Shown one piece after another: positions 29,119-38,152 of a DNA stretch of 64,000 bases; the first letter of the stretch is position 1; every line of letters starts with the position of its first letter. Both the position numbers and the translations under genes were made by a program. The stretch covers positions 34,098-98,097 of the forward strand of contig CAAFZP010000129.1 in assembly GCA_900767585.1 (NCBI GenBank). The letters run 5' to 3'. Under the pieces are notes generated by a model. That model was given only the letters and a program-made list of their open reading frames with translations. It made no database searches and was not told where the DNA came from. Source of the DNA: Lachnospiraceae bacterium. Its GTDB lineage: Bacteria; Bacillota; Clostridia; Lachnospirales; Lachnospiraceae.

Positions 29119-30204
29119 TTACTTTCCCCAGCTTGCGATTCGGAGCAGCACTTCCTTATCAAGTGGATATGGACATAGCGCCAGCTTCGCTTTGTTTTTA
29201 GCTACAATATCGACAACCTGACGGATATTTTCTTCCGGCAGGATGCCGCAGTCACTCACAACCTGGAAGAAATCTGCGAATTCGTCTACCGAAGCAAACC
29301 CAATGGTCGATAACAGGTATTCCTGATCTGTTATATCTGCTTCCCGGATATACCCCGGAAGGAAATAGCCGATTGCAATACCATGTGGCACGCCTAATTC
29401 ATACGTGATTGCATAACTTAAGCTATGCGGAATCGTCGTTCCCGTCTGCGCGATCGCCATACCTGCAAGTGTCGATGCCAACAGGAAATTGCTGTAATCT
29501 TCGTCTGTCATCTCCCGCATACCAAGCAGGGCGTCCTTGCTTCGCGCCCAGACCTTCAGTCCCTGGTCGACAAACATCCGACTGTAATCCGTTGCTGTGG
29601 TATTAAGATAGCTTTCGATCATGTGTCCAAGCGCATCGATGGCAGTCTGTCCGATGACTTTCTTCGATGCAGTCTTCAGATATTTCGGATCTGCCAATGC
29701 AAGCACCGGGAATACACGGTGTGGCAACGATGCCTTTGTACGCTTCGCATGTACGGTAAGTACCGCGACTCCCGTTACCTCTGATCCGGTTCCACAGGTC
29801 GTCGGAATCGTCACAACCGGAAGTGCCTTTGTACATGCAACACTCTCATATAGATAATCCGCATCTTTCTCTGGATTGGCAAGCATAATCGCAATCGCCT
29901 TTGCTGCATCCATTGGCGAACCGCCGCCAATTGCAATTACGAAGTCCACGCTGTTTCTTTTTCCAAATTCAGTCGCTTTCATGACTGTTTCCACGGAGGG
30001 ATTTTCTTCAATCCCATCATACTGGACATGGTTCTTTCCATATGCATCGAGTGCTGCTTCCACATCTGCAAGCGCCCCATTTGCGCGTGCGGAATATTTT
30101 CCTGTCACGATGAGTGCACAGCTTCCATAGCCTGATAGCTCCTCCGCATGTGCTTTTACAGCATCTATCTCCTGATATACTTTTGTTGGTATGTAATATT
30201 TCAT
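29119..30204 (-). CDS. Iron-containing alcohol dehydrogenase
   Basis: 361 residues from the ATG at 30204 (GGAGACAG upstream); the ORF reads back to 30327 without family similarity. Group III metal-dependent dehydrogenase. The NAD(P) site is VIAIGGGSPMDAAK. Metal-binding residues lie in DALGHMIESYL and in HSLSYAITYELGVPHGIAIG. The closest known activities are butanol, propanediol or other alcohol dehydrogenases; the true substrate cannot be read from sequence. It stands alone between two terminator or repeat regions, so it is probably monocistronic. Confidence 0.92.
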   Translation of the reverse strand: MKYYIPTKVYQEIDAVKAHAEELSGYGSCALIVTGKYSARANGALADVEAALDAYGKNHVQYDGIEENPSVETVMKATEFGKRNSVDFVIAIGGGSPMDAAKAIAIMLANPEKDADYLYESVACTKALPVVTIPTTCGTGSEVTGVAVLTVHAKRTKASLPHRVFPVLALADPKYLKTASKKVIGQTAIDALGHMIESYLNTTATDYSRMFVDQGLKVWARSKDALLGMREMTDEDYSNFLLASTLAGMAIAQTGTTIPHSLSYAITYELGVPHGIAIGYFLPGYIREADITDQEYLLSTIGFASVDEFADFFQVVSDCGILPEENIRQVVDIVAKNKAKLALCPYPLDKEVLLRIASWGK

Positions 30205-30273
30205 ATTCTGTCTCCAATCATCTGCCTTATTCCAAAGTCTCCTCACAGCGCAGACTTCTAATAATATGTTATA

Positions 30274-30285
30274 ATGGATATCCAT
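30274..30285. promoter_or_regulatory. 12-bp perfect palindrome in the alcohol dehydrogenase promoter region
   Basis: ATGGATATCCAT lies just after a minus-strand TTGAAA hexamer and before TATAAC, thus between possible -35 and -10 boxes about 70 bases before the start codon. The place is right for a repressor or redox-sensor operator, but no regulator is identified. Confidence 0.35.
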
Positions 30286-30379
30286 ATTTTTCAAGCACAG
30301 GTTTGTGAATTGTTTGTGATTTAGCACGCCGCATATGCGATGCGATAACCGGTTTTCGACTTTCCCTGCACATCATATA

Positions 30380-30418
30380 AAAATGAGTGGATAAACACGT
30401 TCGCATGCCTATCCACTC
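30380..30418 (-). terminator. Intrinsic terminator after the CinA-domain gene
   Basis: A 9-bp perfect stem (30385-30393 with 30410-30418, 16-base loop) is followed on the minus strand by ATTTTTAT. It lies 13 bases beyond the stop of the CinA-domain gene and marks the end of that transcript. Confidence 0.75.
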
Positions 30419-30430
30419 ACTCATCTTTGT

Positions 30431-31102
30431 TTACTCTAATAAATGCATCAATGCTTCATACACTTCTTTTGCTACCGCCAACTTGTACATCAGGCGGCTC
30501 GGCTGCTGTGGTATCTCCACCTCATACGAATGCACAGAGTCTTTCATTTTTATCGCAAAATAAACCTGTCCCGGTGTCGATGCCTTGGGATTTTCCGGGT
30601 CCACATTGCCCATCGTTCCTGTCACACCGATTCCGATATCCGCCCGATACGTACACGCACATGCAGTAGCCATCGCCTCTGCAGTTTCTTTGGAATACAC
30701 GGTATGTGTATCAATCGTCTCCGCAGGCACACCCATCATGATTTTTGCTTCGTTGCAATAAGTAATACTCGCTCCCTTGAAGATTGCCGAAGCACCCTCC
30801 GTATCTGTGATGAGCGATGCAATCTGTCCGGCAGTCGCACTCTCCATCGTCGTAATCGACATGTTCCACCCGATCAAAAGCTCTGTCAGTTTGCGATAGT
30901 CCTGACGAATATCTTTCTCCACATATTTTTTCTTCACCGGACGAACCTTGGGTTCTTTCTGCTTGTCTGCCTTCTCCTTTTTTGCATTCTCCTGCTTCAC
31001 CGCGTCTGGACTGCGCAAGAGGTTTTCATCCTCACAATATGGGCAGATTTTGTATCTGTCGCCGTTATAGAAATGACCATTTTCACATTTTTTTATATTC
31101 AT
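30431..31102 (-). CDS. CinA C-terminal amidohydrolase with N-terminal zinc ribbon
   Basis: 223 residues. The C-terminal ~155 residues match the CinA/PncC nicotinamide-nucleotide amidohydrolase domain (LTELLIGWNMSITTMESATAGQIASLITDTEGASAIFKG, ATACACTYRADIGIGVTGTMG). The N-terminus has an unusual metal-binding motif (C6, H10, C20, C23 in KKCENGHFYNGDRYKICPYC), followed by a Lys-rich linker. The same ribbon type occurs in clostridial signalling proteins. I prefer the ATG at 31102 over 31108 because GAAGG is 8 bases upstream. The gene follows the kinase cluster but has its own promoter. Confidence 0.85.
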   Translation of the reverse strand: MNIKKCENGHFYNGDRYKICPYCEDENLLRSPDAVKQENAKKEKADKQKEPKVRPVKKKYVEKDIRQDYRKLTELLIGWNMSITTMESATAGQIASLITDTEGASAIFKGASITYCNEAKIMMGVPAETIDTHTVYSKETAEAMATACACTYRADIGIGVTGTMGNVDPENPKASTPGQVYFAIKMKDSVHSYEVEIPQQPSRLMYKLAVAKEVYEALMHLLE

Positions 31103-31161
31103 ATCCATTACCTTCTTTTGATTTTCGAAACATGATTTGCCAACGCAATGTTCTATAACCT

Positions 31162-31190
31162 ATGGTAAATGGTTTTGCATATTTTTTCAA
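31162..31190 (-). promoter_or_regulatory. Promoter of the CinA-domain gene
   Basis: On the minus strand TTGAAA (31185-31190), a 17-base spacer and TACCAT (31162-31167), about 60 bases before the start codon. Confidence 0.55.
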
Positions 31191-31222
31191 TATCTAAGTG
31201 TGAACTTTTTGTTGGTCTGTTC

Positions 31223-33643
31223 TTATGGAACCGTCAGATTTGGATTCTGATCCCGCACTTGCGCCTTAAAATCATTGACTGCGTCCTCCGCTGTTGCGCA
31301 CATCCCCTCTTTGTACATCTCACAGGAACTTTTCGCTAGCCATTCCAGCTCAATATCATAAATCGAATAGTTTTTACCATCTATCTTCTTCGCTGTTTCC
31401 TGCCAAATTGACAACACATCCTGATTTCCAAGTACATAAGCCGATCCGAGTCCATCCGCGATCATCTTATCCACTGCCGCCTTATTATTTACATAATCCA
31501 ATGTTTCATCACTCAACTGATACATCACATCCGTGTCACAACAGAGTGTATAGAGCACGAGTGCAGCCAGTTCTTTGTTCGTGCACTGGTTTGTAACACC
31601 CAGATACGTGCCTCCCCAGAAATATGCGGACGGGCCCTGGCAGATATTTCTCTTTCCATAAGTGCCGGATCCTTCTTCATCATTGATTGACCAATACACA
31701 AACCACGGGCATCCAAAATATCCAAATACATCGTTTGTAAAATCTGTATTCCACCCGTCTGTCCACTGCCCATTGTTATTCGTATATCCATTATCATACA
31801 GTCTCTTTGCAAGCTCAAAATAACGGGTTACCGATGAGTCTACGGAAAAGACATTTTGATTCACCCATGCTGCATCCTTTTGACCAAACACAGGCTTACT
31901 TATATCATCCGTACCGGATAACATCTTATATCCGGCATCCTTCATCTTCTGCGCAGTATCCATAAACGTATCCCAGTCTTTCACATAAGACTGTACCGCA
32001 GCCGGATCCGATGTCCCAAGCACTTCCTGTGCAATATCTGTACGATAGACAAAGCATCCGGGGGTTGCCTGCCAGCACATACCCTTTAGCTGTCCATCAA
32101 CCGTTCCATAGTCTATTGTATACTGATATGCCTGACTGTACATAGCATCCGTAATTCCGATATCTGCTAACGCTACATATGTATCTGCTGAAAGCTCTCG
32201 TTTTGCTACGTCTACATCATACGCTACAATCGATGGGACTTTTTCACCGCCATTGGAAATGGCATTTTCTATCGCACGCTTATACTCATCCGAGGTTCCT
32301 CCAAGCCCAAGATTCTCATACAGAATCAAATCCGCATACTGCGGATATTTATCCCTCACATACTGCAGGCGGTCGCCAACTTCCGTGTTCCAGGAATATA
32401 CATAGATTGGCGCACTGTCCTCCGCCGGCATCGGAAGTGCCTGCGCGCCGACCGTCTGTGTATTTGTATTGTTTTCCTTCGGCTTGTTTTCTGATTTGCT
32501 TTTTTCTTCTGTTGTTGTTTCTTCCTGCGCTGCCACTGCTTCCGTAGTTGTTTCCTTCTCCTTTGCGAGATAGGAAGTTTCATTCCCTTTGTTTGTATTC
32601 GGCTTTTTCGGATCATTTCCAAGTACACCGATCAGCACACACACAAGAATCGCGGCACAGAGAATCGGAGCACATATGATGACGATCTTCCGGATCATCT
32701 TTTTTGTATCATCCTGTTCTTCCCCGTTTAATGCCTTTTGGAAATCCTCCACCGAATGAAAACGATCTTCCGCTTTCACCGCCATCGCCTTCATGATCGC
32801 ATCATTGATATATTGTGGGATCTCCGGATTCAAAAAGCGCGGCTGTGGCAGCGTGTCCGTGACCATACGTCCAACTGATTCCATCGGCATAATACCGGTA
32901 AACATCCGGTAAATCGTTGCGCCGAGCGCATAGATGTCCGTCCATGGGCCAAACTGGGCCTTGCTCATATATTGCTCCGGCGGTGCAAATCCATGCTTTA
33001 AGATCACGGATACTGTCTGATCTTTTAAATCAACCGTCTCCTTTGCCGCACCAAAATCCAGAAGCTTGATAGAAGAATCCGTACAGATAAATATATTGTC
33101 CGGACTGATATCCCGGTGGATCAAACCGCCTTGATGTACCTGTTGCAATGCAGGTAATAAATTGTTGATGATGTACATTCCTGTCTGCAGATCCACTTTC
33201 TCTCCATTCATGGAAAGGTACTGTTTTAACGTACAACCCTCCAGATATTCCATCACCATGTAGGCCGTGTTATTCTCCGAAAAGAAATCAAAGACGCTCA
33301 CAATTCCAGGGCTTTGGTTAAACCGCGCCAATTCCTGTGCTTCCTGCAGAAACCGATTTATTCCACGGGAAAATTCGTACCCCGCCTGATCGGTATACAC
33401 GCTCATCACCGTTTCTCCCGGTCGTCTGCCGGCGACATCCTTCGGGAAATACTCTTTGATTGCAACCGGGCAATTCAGAACGTAATCCCACGCCTGATAT
33501 GTCACGCCGAATCCGCCGGAACCGATGACATGATCGATGACATAGCGTCCTTGCAGCATGGTTCCATATTGCAAATATGGCATTCCCTCTGTTGTCTGGC
33601 CATAGCCATTCATATTTGGTACTTTGATTATAAATGTATTCAT
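31223..33643 (-). CDS. Transmembrane Ser/Thr kinase fused to an extracellular solute-binding domain
   Basis: 806 residues. Kinase domain at 34-305: glycine loop GSGGFG, K63, catalytic HRDISPDN (D178), DFG at 196-198, APPEQ. A single membrane helix spans 319-341. A Thr/Glu/Lys-rich linker (350-410) leads to a ~390-residue domain outside the cell that resembles ABC-type carbohydrate-binding proteins (IYVYSWNTEVGDRLQYVRDKYPQYADLILYENLG, AYFWGGTYLGVTNQCTN, KDAGYKML). It looks like a receptor kinase that senses a sugar or similar ligand through a transporter-type binding domain. GGGGAG lies 6 bases before the ATG. It follows a PPP-type phosphatase gene by 18 bases. A regulatory link with the nearby FHA proteins is inferred. 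Confidence 0.88.
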   Translation of the reverse strand: MNTFIIKVPNMNGYGQTTEGMPYLQYGTMLQGRYVIDHVIGSGGFGVTYQAWDYVLNCPVAIKEYFPKDVAGRRPGETVMSVYTDQAGYEFSRGINRFLQEAQELARFNQSPGIVSVFDFFSENNTAYMVMEYLEGCTLKQYLSMNGEKVDLQTGMYIINNLLPALQQVHQGGLIHRDISPDNIFICTDSSIKLLDFGAAKETVDLKDQTVSVILKHGFAPPEQYMSKAQFGPWTDIYALGATIYRMFTGIMPMESVGRMVTDTLPQPRFLNPEIPQYINDAIMKAMAVKAEDRFHSVEDFQKALNGEEQDDTKKMIRKIVIICAPILCAAILVCVLIGVLGNDPKKPNTNKGNETSYLAKEKETTTEAVAAQEETTTEEKSKSENKPKENNTNTQTVGAQALPMPAEDSAPIYVYSWNTEVGDRLQYVRDKYPQYADLILYENLGLGGTSDEYKRAIENAISNGGEKVPSIVAYDVDVAKRELSADTYVALADIGITDAMYSQAYQYTIDYGTVDGQLKGMCWQATPGCFVYRTDIAQEVLGTSDPAAVQSYVKDWDTFMDTAQKMKDAGYKMLSGTDDISKPVFGQKDAAWVNQNVFSVDSSVTRYFELAKRLYDNGYTNNNGQWTDGWNTDFTNDVFGYFGCPWFVYWSINDEEGSGTYGKRNICQGPSAYFWGGTYLGVTNQCTNKELAALVLYTLCCDTDVMYQLSDETLDYVNNKAAVDKMIADGLGSAYVLGNQDVLSIWQETAKKIDGKNYSIYDIELEWLAKSSCEMYKEGMCATAEDAVNDFKAQVRDQNPNLTVP

Positions 33644-33661
33644 TCGTTTCTCCCCTGCCAG

Positions 33662-34495
33662 TTACTCAACATTTGGAACATAATTATACCGGTATATATT
33701 CGAGTAATATATCTTCATGTCATCAAGCCGGAGCAATGCAAGTCTTGAATTCTCCGTCCGCCAGCAACATCCGCAATCAATATTTACAGTCACTGCACCA
33801 TTTTGTTTATCCACGATTACACCACCGGCACCATTATACCGATGATTCACCGTTGGCGTATGTCCATATATGATTACTTTCCCCGGTATGCCAGGCTCTC
33901 CATCCGGATATGCCCGCGACCAGATCATCGCATGCCGGTCGCACTGTGACACCGGTTCAGAGATGAACGCATGTACGAGATAAAAAGTCTTCCCTTTCTT
34001 ACGCACCTTAAAATAATATGGTAATTCTTCAAAAAAGCTCTTCATCTTGTGGATATAGCGCATGCTCTTTCCCTCTGACAAAAGCTGGCCGATTGTTCCA
34101 TATTTATCATACGACTGTGCAATATCCTGACTTAAAGAATTGTAATATTCCAGCAAAAGTTCCTTGTCCTCGGCTTTCATATCGGATGTCAGAATCCACG
34201 AGATATCCAGAGATTCGAGTCTGTACCGTTTCATAATCTTGAAAACCTTCTGCTGCATATCATAAAAATCGACAAACTGACAGAATAAATCCTCATGATT
34301 TCCTTTGCACATCCGGACATTTTTATCTTTTCTGGCATACACCCAGTCAAACACCTGCTGGGATCCCGGTCCACGGTCGATGATATCTCCCAGTACATAC
34401 ATCCGGTCAGTCTTGTCATTAAATTTTACGCGTTCCAACAGCTGCATAAACTCCCGGTAACAGCCATGGATATCTGCAATTACATATGTGCTCAT
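33662..34495 (-). CDS. PPP-type metallophosphoesterase (Ser/Thr phosphatase-like)
   Basis: 277 residues, soluble. The calcineurin-like core is complete: DIHGCYREF with metal ligands D8 and H10, GDIIDRGPGS, GNHEDL, and later VHAF and IIYGHTP. This is the layout of bacterial PPP phosphatases and of symmetrical Ap4A hydrolases, which look alike at this level. Because it is placed between transmembrane Ser/Thr kinase genes, protein dephosphorylation is the likelier role. GGAG lies just before the ATG. It is the second phosphatase of the cluster besides the PP2C at 46.4-47.2 kb. Confidence 0.88.
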   Translation of the reverse strand: MSTYVIADIHGCYREFMQLLERVKFNDKTDRMYVLGDIIDRGPGSQQVFDWVYARKDKNVRMCKGNHEDLFCQFVDFYDMQQKVFKIMKRYRLESLDISWILTSDMKAEDKELLLEYYNSLSQDIAQSYDKYGTIGQLLSEGKSMRYIHKMKSFFEELPYYFKVRKKGKTFYLVHAFISEPVSQCDRHAMIWSRAYPDGEPGIPGKVIIYGHTPTVNHRYNGAGGVIVDKQNGAVTVNIDCGCCWRTENSRLALLRLDDMKIYYSNIYRYNYVPNVE

Positions 34496-34505
34496 ATATT
34501 CTCCT

Positions 34506-36125
34506 TTAATTTGAAATACTGTTTGTCACAGACAACTTTCCACCTGAAATCGTAAATACATTCCATATGCGTCCGGAACCTCCGGGCACACTCACAACCT
34601 GCGGCTGGCTTTCGCCCGGCATGTAAATCTTCACGGTTGCACCGGATGTTGCAAGCGACCCTGCACCGGAATAATGCTCTACAAAGTACGTATAACTGCC
34701 ATTTGAGACATCGTCGATCACGACTGTCTCCGGGCCATATCCGCTTCGGGCATCCACATCCAGACTCGCAATACCGGGGATATCCTGATTCATAAAGCTG
34801 ACTTCTCCGGATGGCGTCTGCAGATGTGCATCCAGGTCACACGGGTCTGCACCCCATTCCAGCACGATTCTTGCCTGTCCGGACTTTAGCGTACTGCTCA
34901 TACTTAAATCCTGTCCTGCCATCGTCATGCCTTTTACGACATTGATTTCAAAAAACTCCGACAAAAATCCCTCTGCTTCCGCGCAGACAGTATAACGTCC
35001 TTCGTCAAGATCTACCGAATAATTACCCTGACTGTCTGTCTTCGTCTCGAGTATGACGTCCCCATACTGGTTGCCGCTGCCTTCACGGATCGTCAGTTTC
35101 ACATCCGCGATACCATAGCCGGTCGACGCATTTATGATCCGTCCGCTCGCAGTTCCATCAAATGTCTCCGCCATAAGGTCTTCCCCCGCACCCGTCTCTG
35201 TGATACGGTTCCAGGCAGTTGCCGATGTTATATTTCCATTCTCGTCACTTCCGATTTCAAATATACATCCATAATAATTCACACGGATGTAACTGCCATT
35301 TGCGCCAGACTTAATCTCCGGTTTTTCCTTGAATATCTCACTAAGCTTCTCATAAGATACCGTACCTGTGAACTGGTTGAACAGCACATCCAGAGAATTC
35401 ATCACGATATACGATGGCTTTGTATCTCCGATTGGCGTTCCGGTACTTGAGTCAAACGTTACTGTAGATGCATTTACAAAAAATAACTTGATATTCGGAT
35501 CTGTATAAGCGAAGCTGACACTGTCCCCGCTTTCCCTTGTGAAACTGCCTCCGCCATATGCACTCACATAATCCTGATATCCATTATTCAGACACATGTC
35601 CAGAAAATCCTGATTCAGGGACACTTCCTCATCCGATCCGGCCACAGCATCTGATGCCACATCCGACGTCGGTGCTTCCAAATCGCCATAGCTAAGCAGG
35701 TTTTTCAAAAGATCCTTGATCCGTTCGCTCTTCGTCTTCTGGTATCCAAGCGTCAAAATCTCATCTGCCTTATCCCGTTCATCAATCTCCATATATGCCA
35801 TCGCAAGCTGCTCATAGAGATCCTCATCATCCTCATTCAATTCCAACGCTTCATTGTATGCTGTAATCGCAGCCTGATAATTTCCTGCGGACAGGTATTT
35901 TTCAGCTGTGACAACCTTTTCTTCATATCTTTTCTTTGTATTTTCTTTTCCGACCAGTAAAATACCAACCACAATACAGATGATTGCAGCAATACTTCCC
36001 ACTGCGATTGCAATCCACTTGACGTAATTCACCTTTTTCCCCGGTATATATGGCAATAATTCGCCACAATATTGGCATTCCTGCGCATCGTCTTCATTGT
36101 AATTGTTGCAATATGGGCAAATCAT
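34506..36125 (-). CDS. Zinc-ribbon/TM/TPR protein with carboxypeptidase-regulatory and YfaP-like domains
   Basis: 539 residues. A cytosolic zinc ribbon (C3, C6, C17, C20) precedes one membrane helix (about residues 36-60). Outside the cell come TPR-like helices (65-145), an unassigned domain with TFDSSTGTPIGDT, a carboxypeptidase regulatory-like beta fold (about 325-405, GTASGRIINASTGYGIADVKLTI) and a last domain with VLEWGADPCDLDAHLQTPSG typical of DUF2135/YfaP. It should be a surface-anchored sensor or scaffold. GGGAGG precedes the ATG, and it lies 16 bases after a TPR kinase gene, so the proteins probably work together. Confidence 0.75.
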   Translation of the reverse strand: MICPYCNNYNEDDAQECQYCGELLPYIPGKKVNYVKWIAIAVGSIAAIICIVVGILLVGKENTKKRYEEKVVTAEKYLSAGNYQAAITAYNEALELNEDDEDLYEQLAMAYMEIDERDKADEILTLGYQKTKSERIKDLLKNLLSYGDLEAPTSDVASDAVAGSDEEVSLNQDFLDMCLNNGYQDYVSAYGGGSFTRESGDSVSFAYTDPNIKLFFVNASTVTFDSSTGTPIGDTKPSYIVMNSLDVLFNQFTGTVSYEKLSEIFKEKPEIKSGANGSYIRVNYYGCIFEIGSDENGNITSATAWNRITETGAGEDLMAETFDGTASGRIINASTGYGIADVKLTIREGSGNQYGDVILETKTDSQGNYSVDLDEGRYTVCAEAEGFLSEFFEINVVKGMTMAGQDLSMSSTLKSGQARIVLEWGADPCDLDAHLQTPSGEVSFMNQDIPGIASLDVDARSGYGPETVVIDDVSNGSYTYFVEHYSGAGSLATSGATVKIYMPGESQPQVVSVPGGSGRIWNVFTISGGKLSVTNSISN

Positions 36126-36141
36126 GGCTTTCCTCCCTCAA

Positions 36142-38070
36142 TCACTTGATATAACCTTTCGATTTTAGTTCCTCCTGCATCTGTTTTAACTGCAGGATTT
36201 TATCATCCTCTGCACCCGATGTGTTCTGTTCATTATACAGACGGATCGTCTGTTCATAATAGGACTCAAACTCCTCATATTTCCGCTCTGCCGTCTTTTT
36301 TTCTGCCTGCTCTCCATAGATCAGGAAACACATCTGCGTATACAAATGATAGTCGTCCGGATACTCATCCAGCATCGCTGACAGCTTCACCCTTGCAGTA
36401 TGCCACTGTCCCAGATTCGAATAAACGATTACCAGATTCAACGCGTCTTCATAGGACATCGTTCCCTGCTGTTCGAGTTCTTCCAGGCAGGTCTGTGCCT
36501 GTTTATAATCCTGCTGTCTGTGCGCTTCCACTTCATCCTGCGAAGCAAGACCGATATACGCAGTTGCCAGCAGATGATTTTTCGTCACCCCGTAGTTTTC
36601 CGGCAGATTTGCATCTTCGACTGTTTTTCGCATGCTCTCATAATCCTGCATGTTGTAATAAGCTTCACTCAGCATAACCGTCACACGCACCGAATCGTCG
36701 ATATCAATCGTTTGCTGCTTCACATAATTCAGATTGTCGATTGCCTGCCGGTACTGCCCCTGCAGCAGATAGACTTCTGCCTGAATCTGCTTTGCATCGA
36801 GCTCTTTCAATTCCGACGGATGCGAGTCAATTACATGCAATGCACCCTGCAGATCGCCGGATTTTGCTACGCTGATTGCATAATCCCGGTAGCAATCAGA
36901 TGTCTGTATATATGTAAGTGCCTCCAGAAAATATTCATTGGCTGTATCATACTGCTCCATTGCATAATACGCAGTTGCCATCTGATATAGCAGATTTCCT
37001 TTTTTCTCCGGATCATCCTCAAAATATGTATCATACTTCTCGTTATTTAATAGCTCCATATCTTCTTTGATCGCGGATTGCGGATTATAATCTGCCGAAA
37101 TCTGCAATGTCCGGACATATTCCTTCTGAAACGCTTCCGCCTGCTTCTGTCTCGACTGCCGGTAGAGGAAAATTCCGCCGCATCCAATCAACAGCCCCAG
37201 TACACAGCTTCCGGCGATAATCCCTGCGCGTATCGCTTTATATGCAGTTGTATTCTTCCGGATATCCCGGACTGCACGCAGCATCTCTGTCGCTGATTGG
37301 TACCGGTCTTCCGGATTTTCCTGCATTGCTTTGTAGATAATTTTCGCAAATGCTTCACTATAAGGAATATCCAATTGCACAATCGGATTTGTGTAATTAA
37401 TTTCCTGACTCGGTTTGATATGGGTTGCCAGATGATAAAACGTAGCTCCCAGACTATAGATATCCGTCCGGGCATCCACGACTGTCGTCTCTACATAGTT
37501 ACCGGTCAGCGGATCATACACCCACTGCGTGTCTGTCTGTTCCTTCGGCGCATATGCAGCTGTCGCAGCGATCACATGCTGGAAATTGTTCTGCTCCAAC
37601 GAGATATTAAAATCAATCAGGCAGATGTCACCTTCTGTGTCGAGCATGATATTTGCCGGTTTGATATCACTATGGATAATCGGCGGTGTCTGGCTGTGCA
37701 GATATTCCAATACTTCCAAAGCTTCCGTCAACCACTTGACGAGTTCCTCCTCCGAAAACCATGTGTCGTTTGTAATATAATATTTCAAATCCCGGCCATC
37801 AATATAATCCATAACCGTATAGATATCGGTTCCTAACTGAATAAAATCGTAAATCTGTGGAATATAGGAATGTCTGAGATTTTTCATGATGTCAACTTCC
37901 GCACGCACATCCAACCGGCCGACGAAGTCCTCTTTAATCTTTTTAATGACCACGTATTTCCGCAGATTGTGATGATATGCCAGGTAGATGACACCCATAC
38001 CACCTGCTCCGATTTCTTGCACAATCTGATAGGTTCCGTTGATCCATTCGTTTTCCTGTAAAATCTGCAT
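36142..38070 (-). CDS. Transmembrane Ser/Thr kinase with extracellular TPR repeats and atypical motifs
   Basis: 642 residues. Kinase domain at about 13-270 with glycine loop GAGGMG and K43. The catalytic loop reads HSDIKPAN (133-140), so the HRD arginine is Ser; DFG is DFN (153-155); and APE is APK. The catalytic residues K43, D135, N140 and D153 are all kept, so it may still be active. A membrane helix at 281-303 is followed by ~330 residues of helical TPR-like repeats outside the cell. A 5' hairpin at 38088-38121 precedes its ribosome site. It belongs to the PknB-like family, and the atypical motifs may mean altered regulation. Confidence 0.85.
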   Translation of the reverse strand: MQILQENEWINGTYQIVQEIGAGGMGVIYLAYHHNLRKYVVIKKIKEDFVGRLDVRAEVDIMKNLRHSYIPQIYDFIQLGTDIYTVMDYIDGRDLKYYITNDTWFSEEELVKWLTEALEVLEYLHSQTPPIIHSDIKPANIMLDTEGDICLIDFNISLEQNNFQHVIAATAAYAPKEQTDTQWVYDPLTGNYVETTVVDARTDIYSLGATFYHLATHIKPSQEINYTNPIVQLDIPYSEAFAKIIYKAMQENPEDRYQSATEMLRAVRDIRKNTTAYKAIRAGIIAGSCVLGLLIGCGGIFLYRQSRQKQAEAFQKEYVRTLQISADYNPQSAIKEDMELLNNEKYDTYFEDDPEKKGNLLYQMATAYYAMEQYDTANEYFLEALTYIQTSDCYRDYAISVAKSGDLQGALHVIDSHPSELKELDAKQIQAEVYLLQGQYRQAIDNLNYVKQQTIDIDDSVRVTVMLSEAYYNMQDYESMRKTVEDANLPENYGVTKNHLLATAYIGLASQDEVEAHRQQDYKQAQTCLEELEQQGTMSYEDALNLVIVYSNLGQWHTARVKLSAMLDEYPDDYHLYTQMCFLIYGEQAEKKTAERKYEEFESYYEQTIRLYNEQNTSGAEDDKILQLKQMQEELKSKGYIK

Positions 38071-38087
38071 TTTTACTCCTATATACC

Positions 38088-38121
38088 CATATAGGGAACA
38101 GCCGAAACTATTCCCTATATG
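38088..38121 (-). promoter_or_regulatory. Perfect 11-bp hairpin in the leader of the TPR kinase gene
   Basis: CATATAGGGAA and its exact complement flank a 12-base loop. On the minus strand the stem ends only a few bases before the TAGGAG ribosome site of the kinase gene and is not followed by T. It may control translation or protect the 3' end of the upstream Ig-like gene. Confidence 0.45.
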
Positions 38122-38152
38122 CTTATCACATTATTTTATTTGTTGTTTTTTC

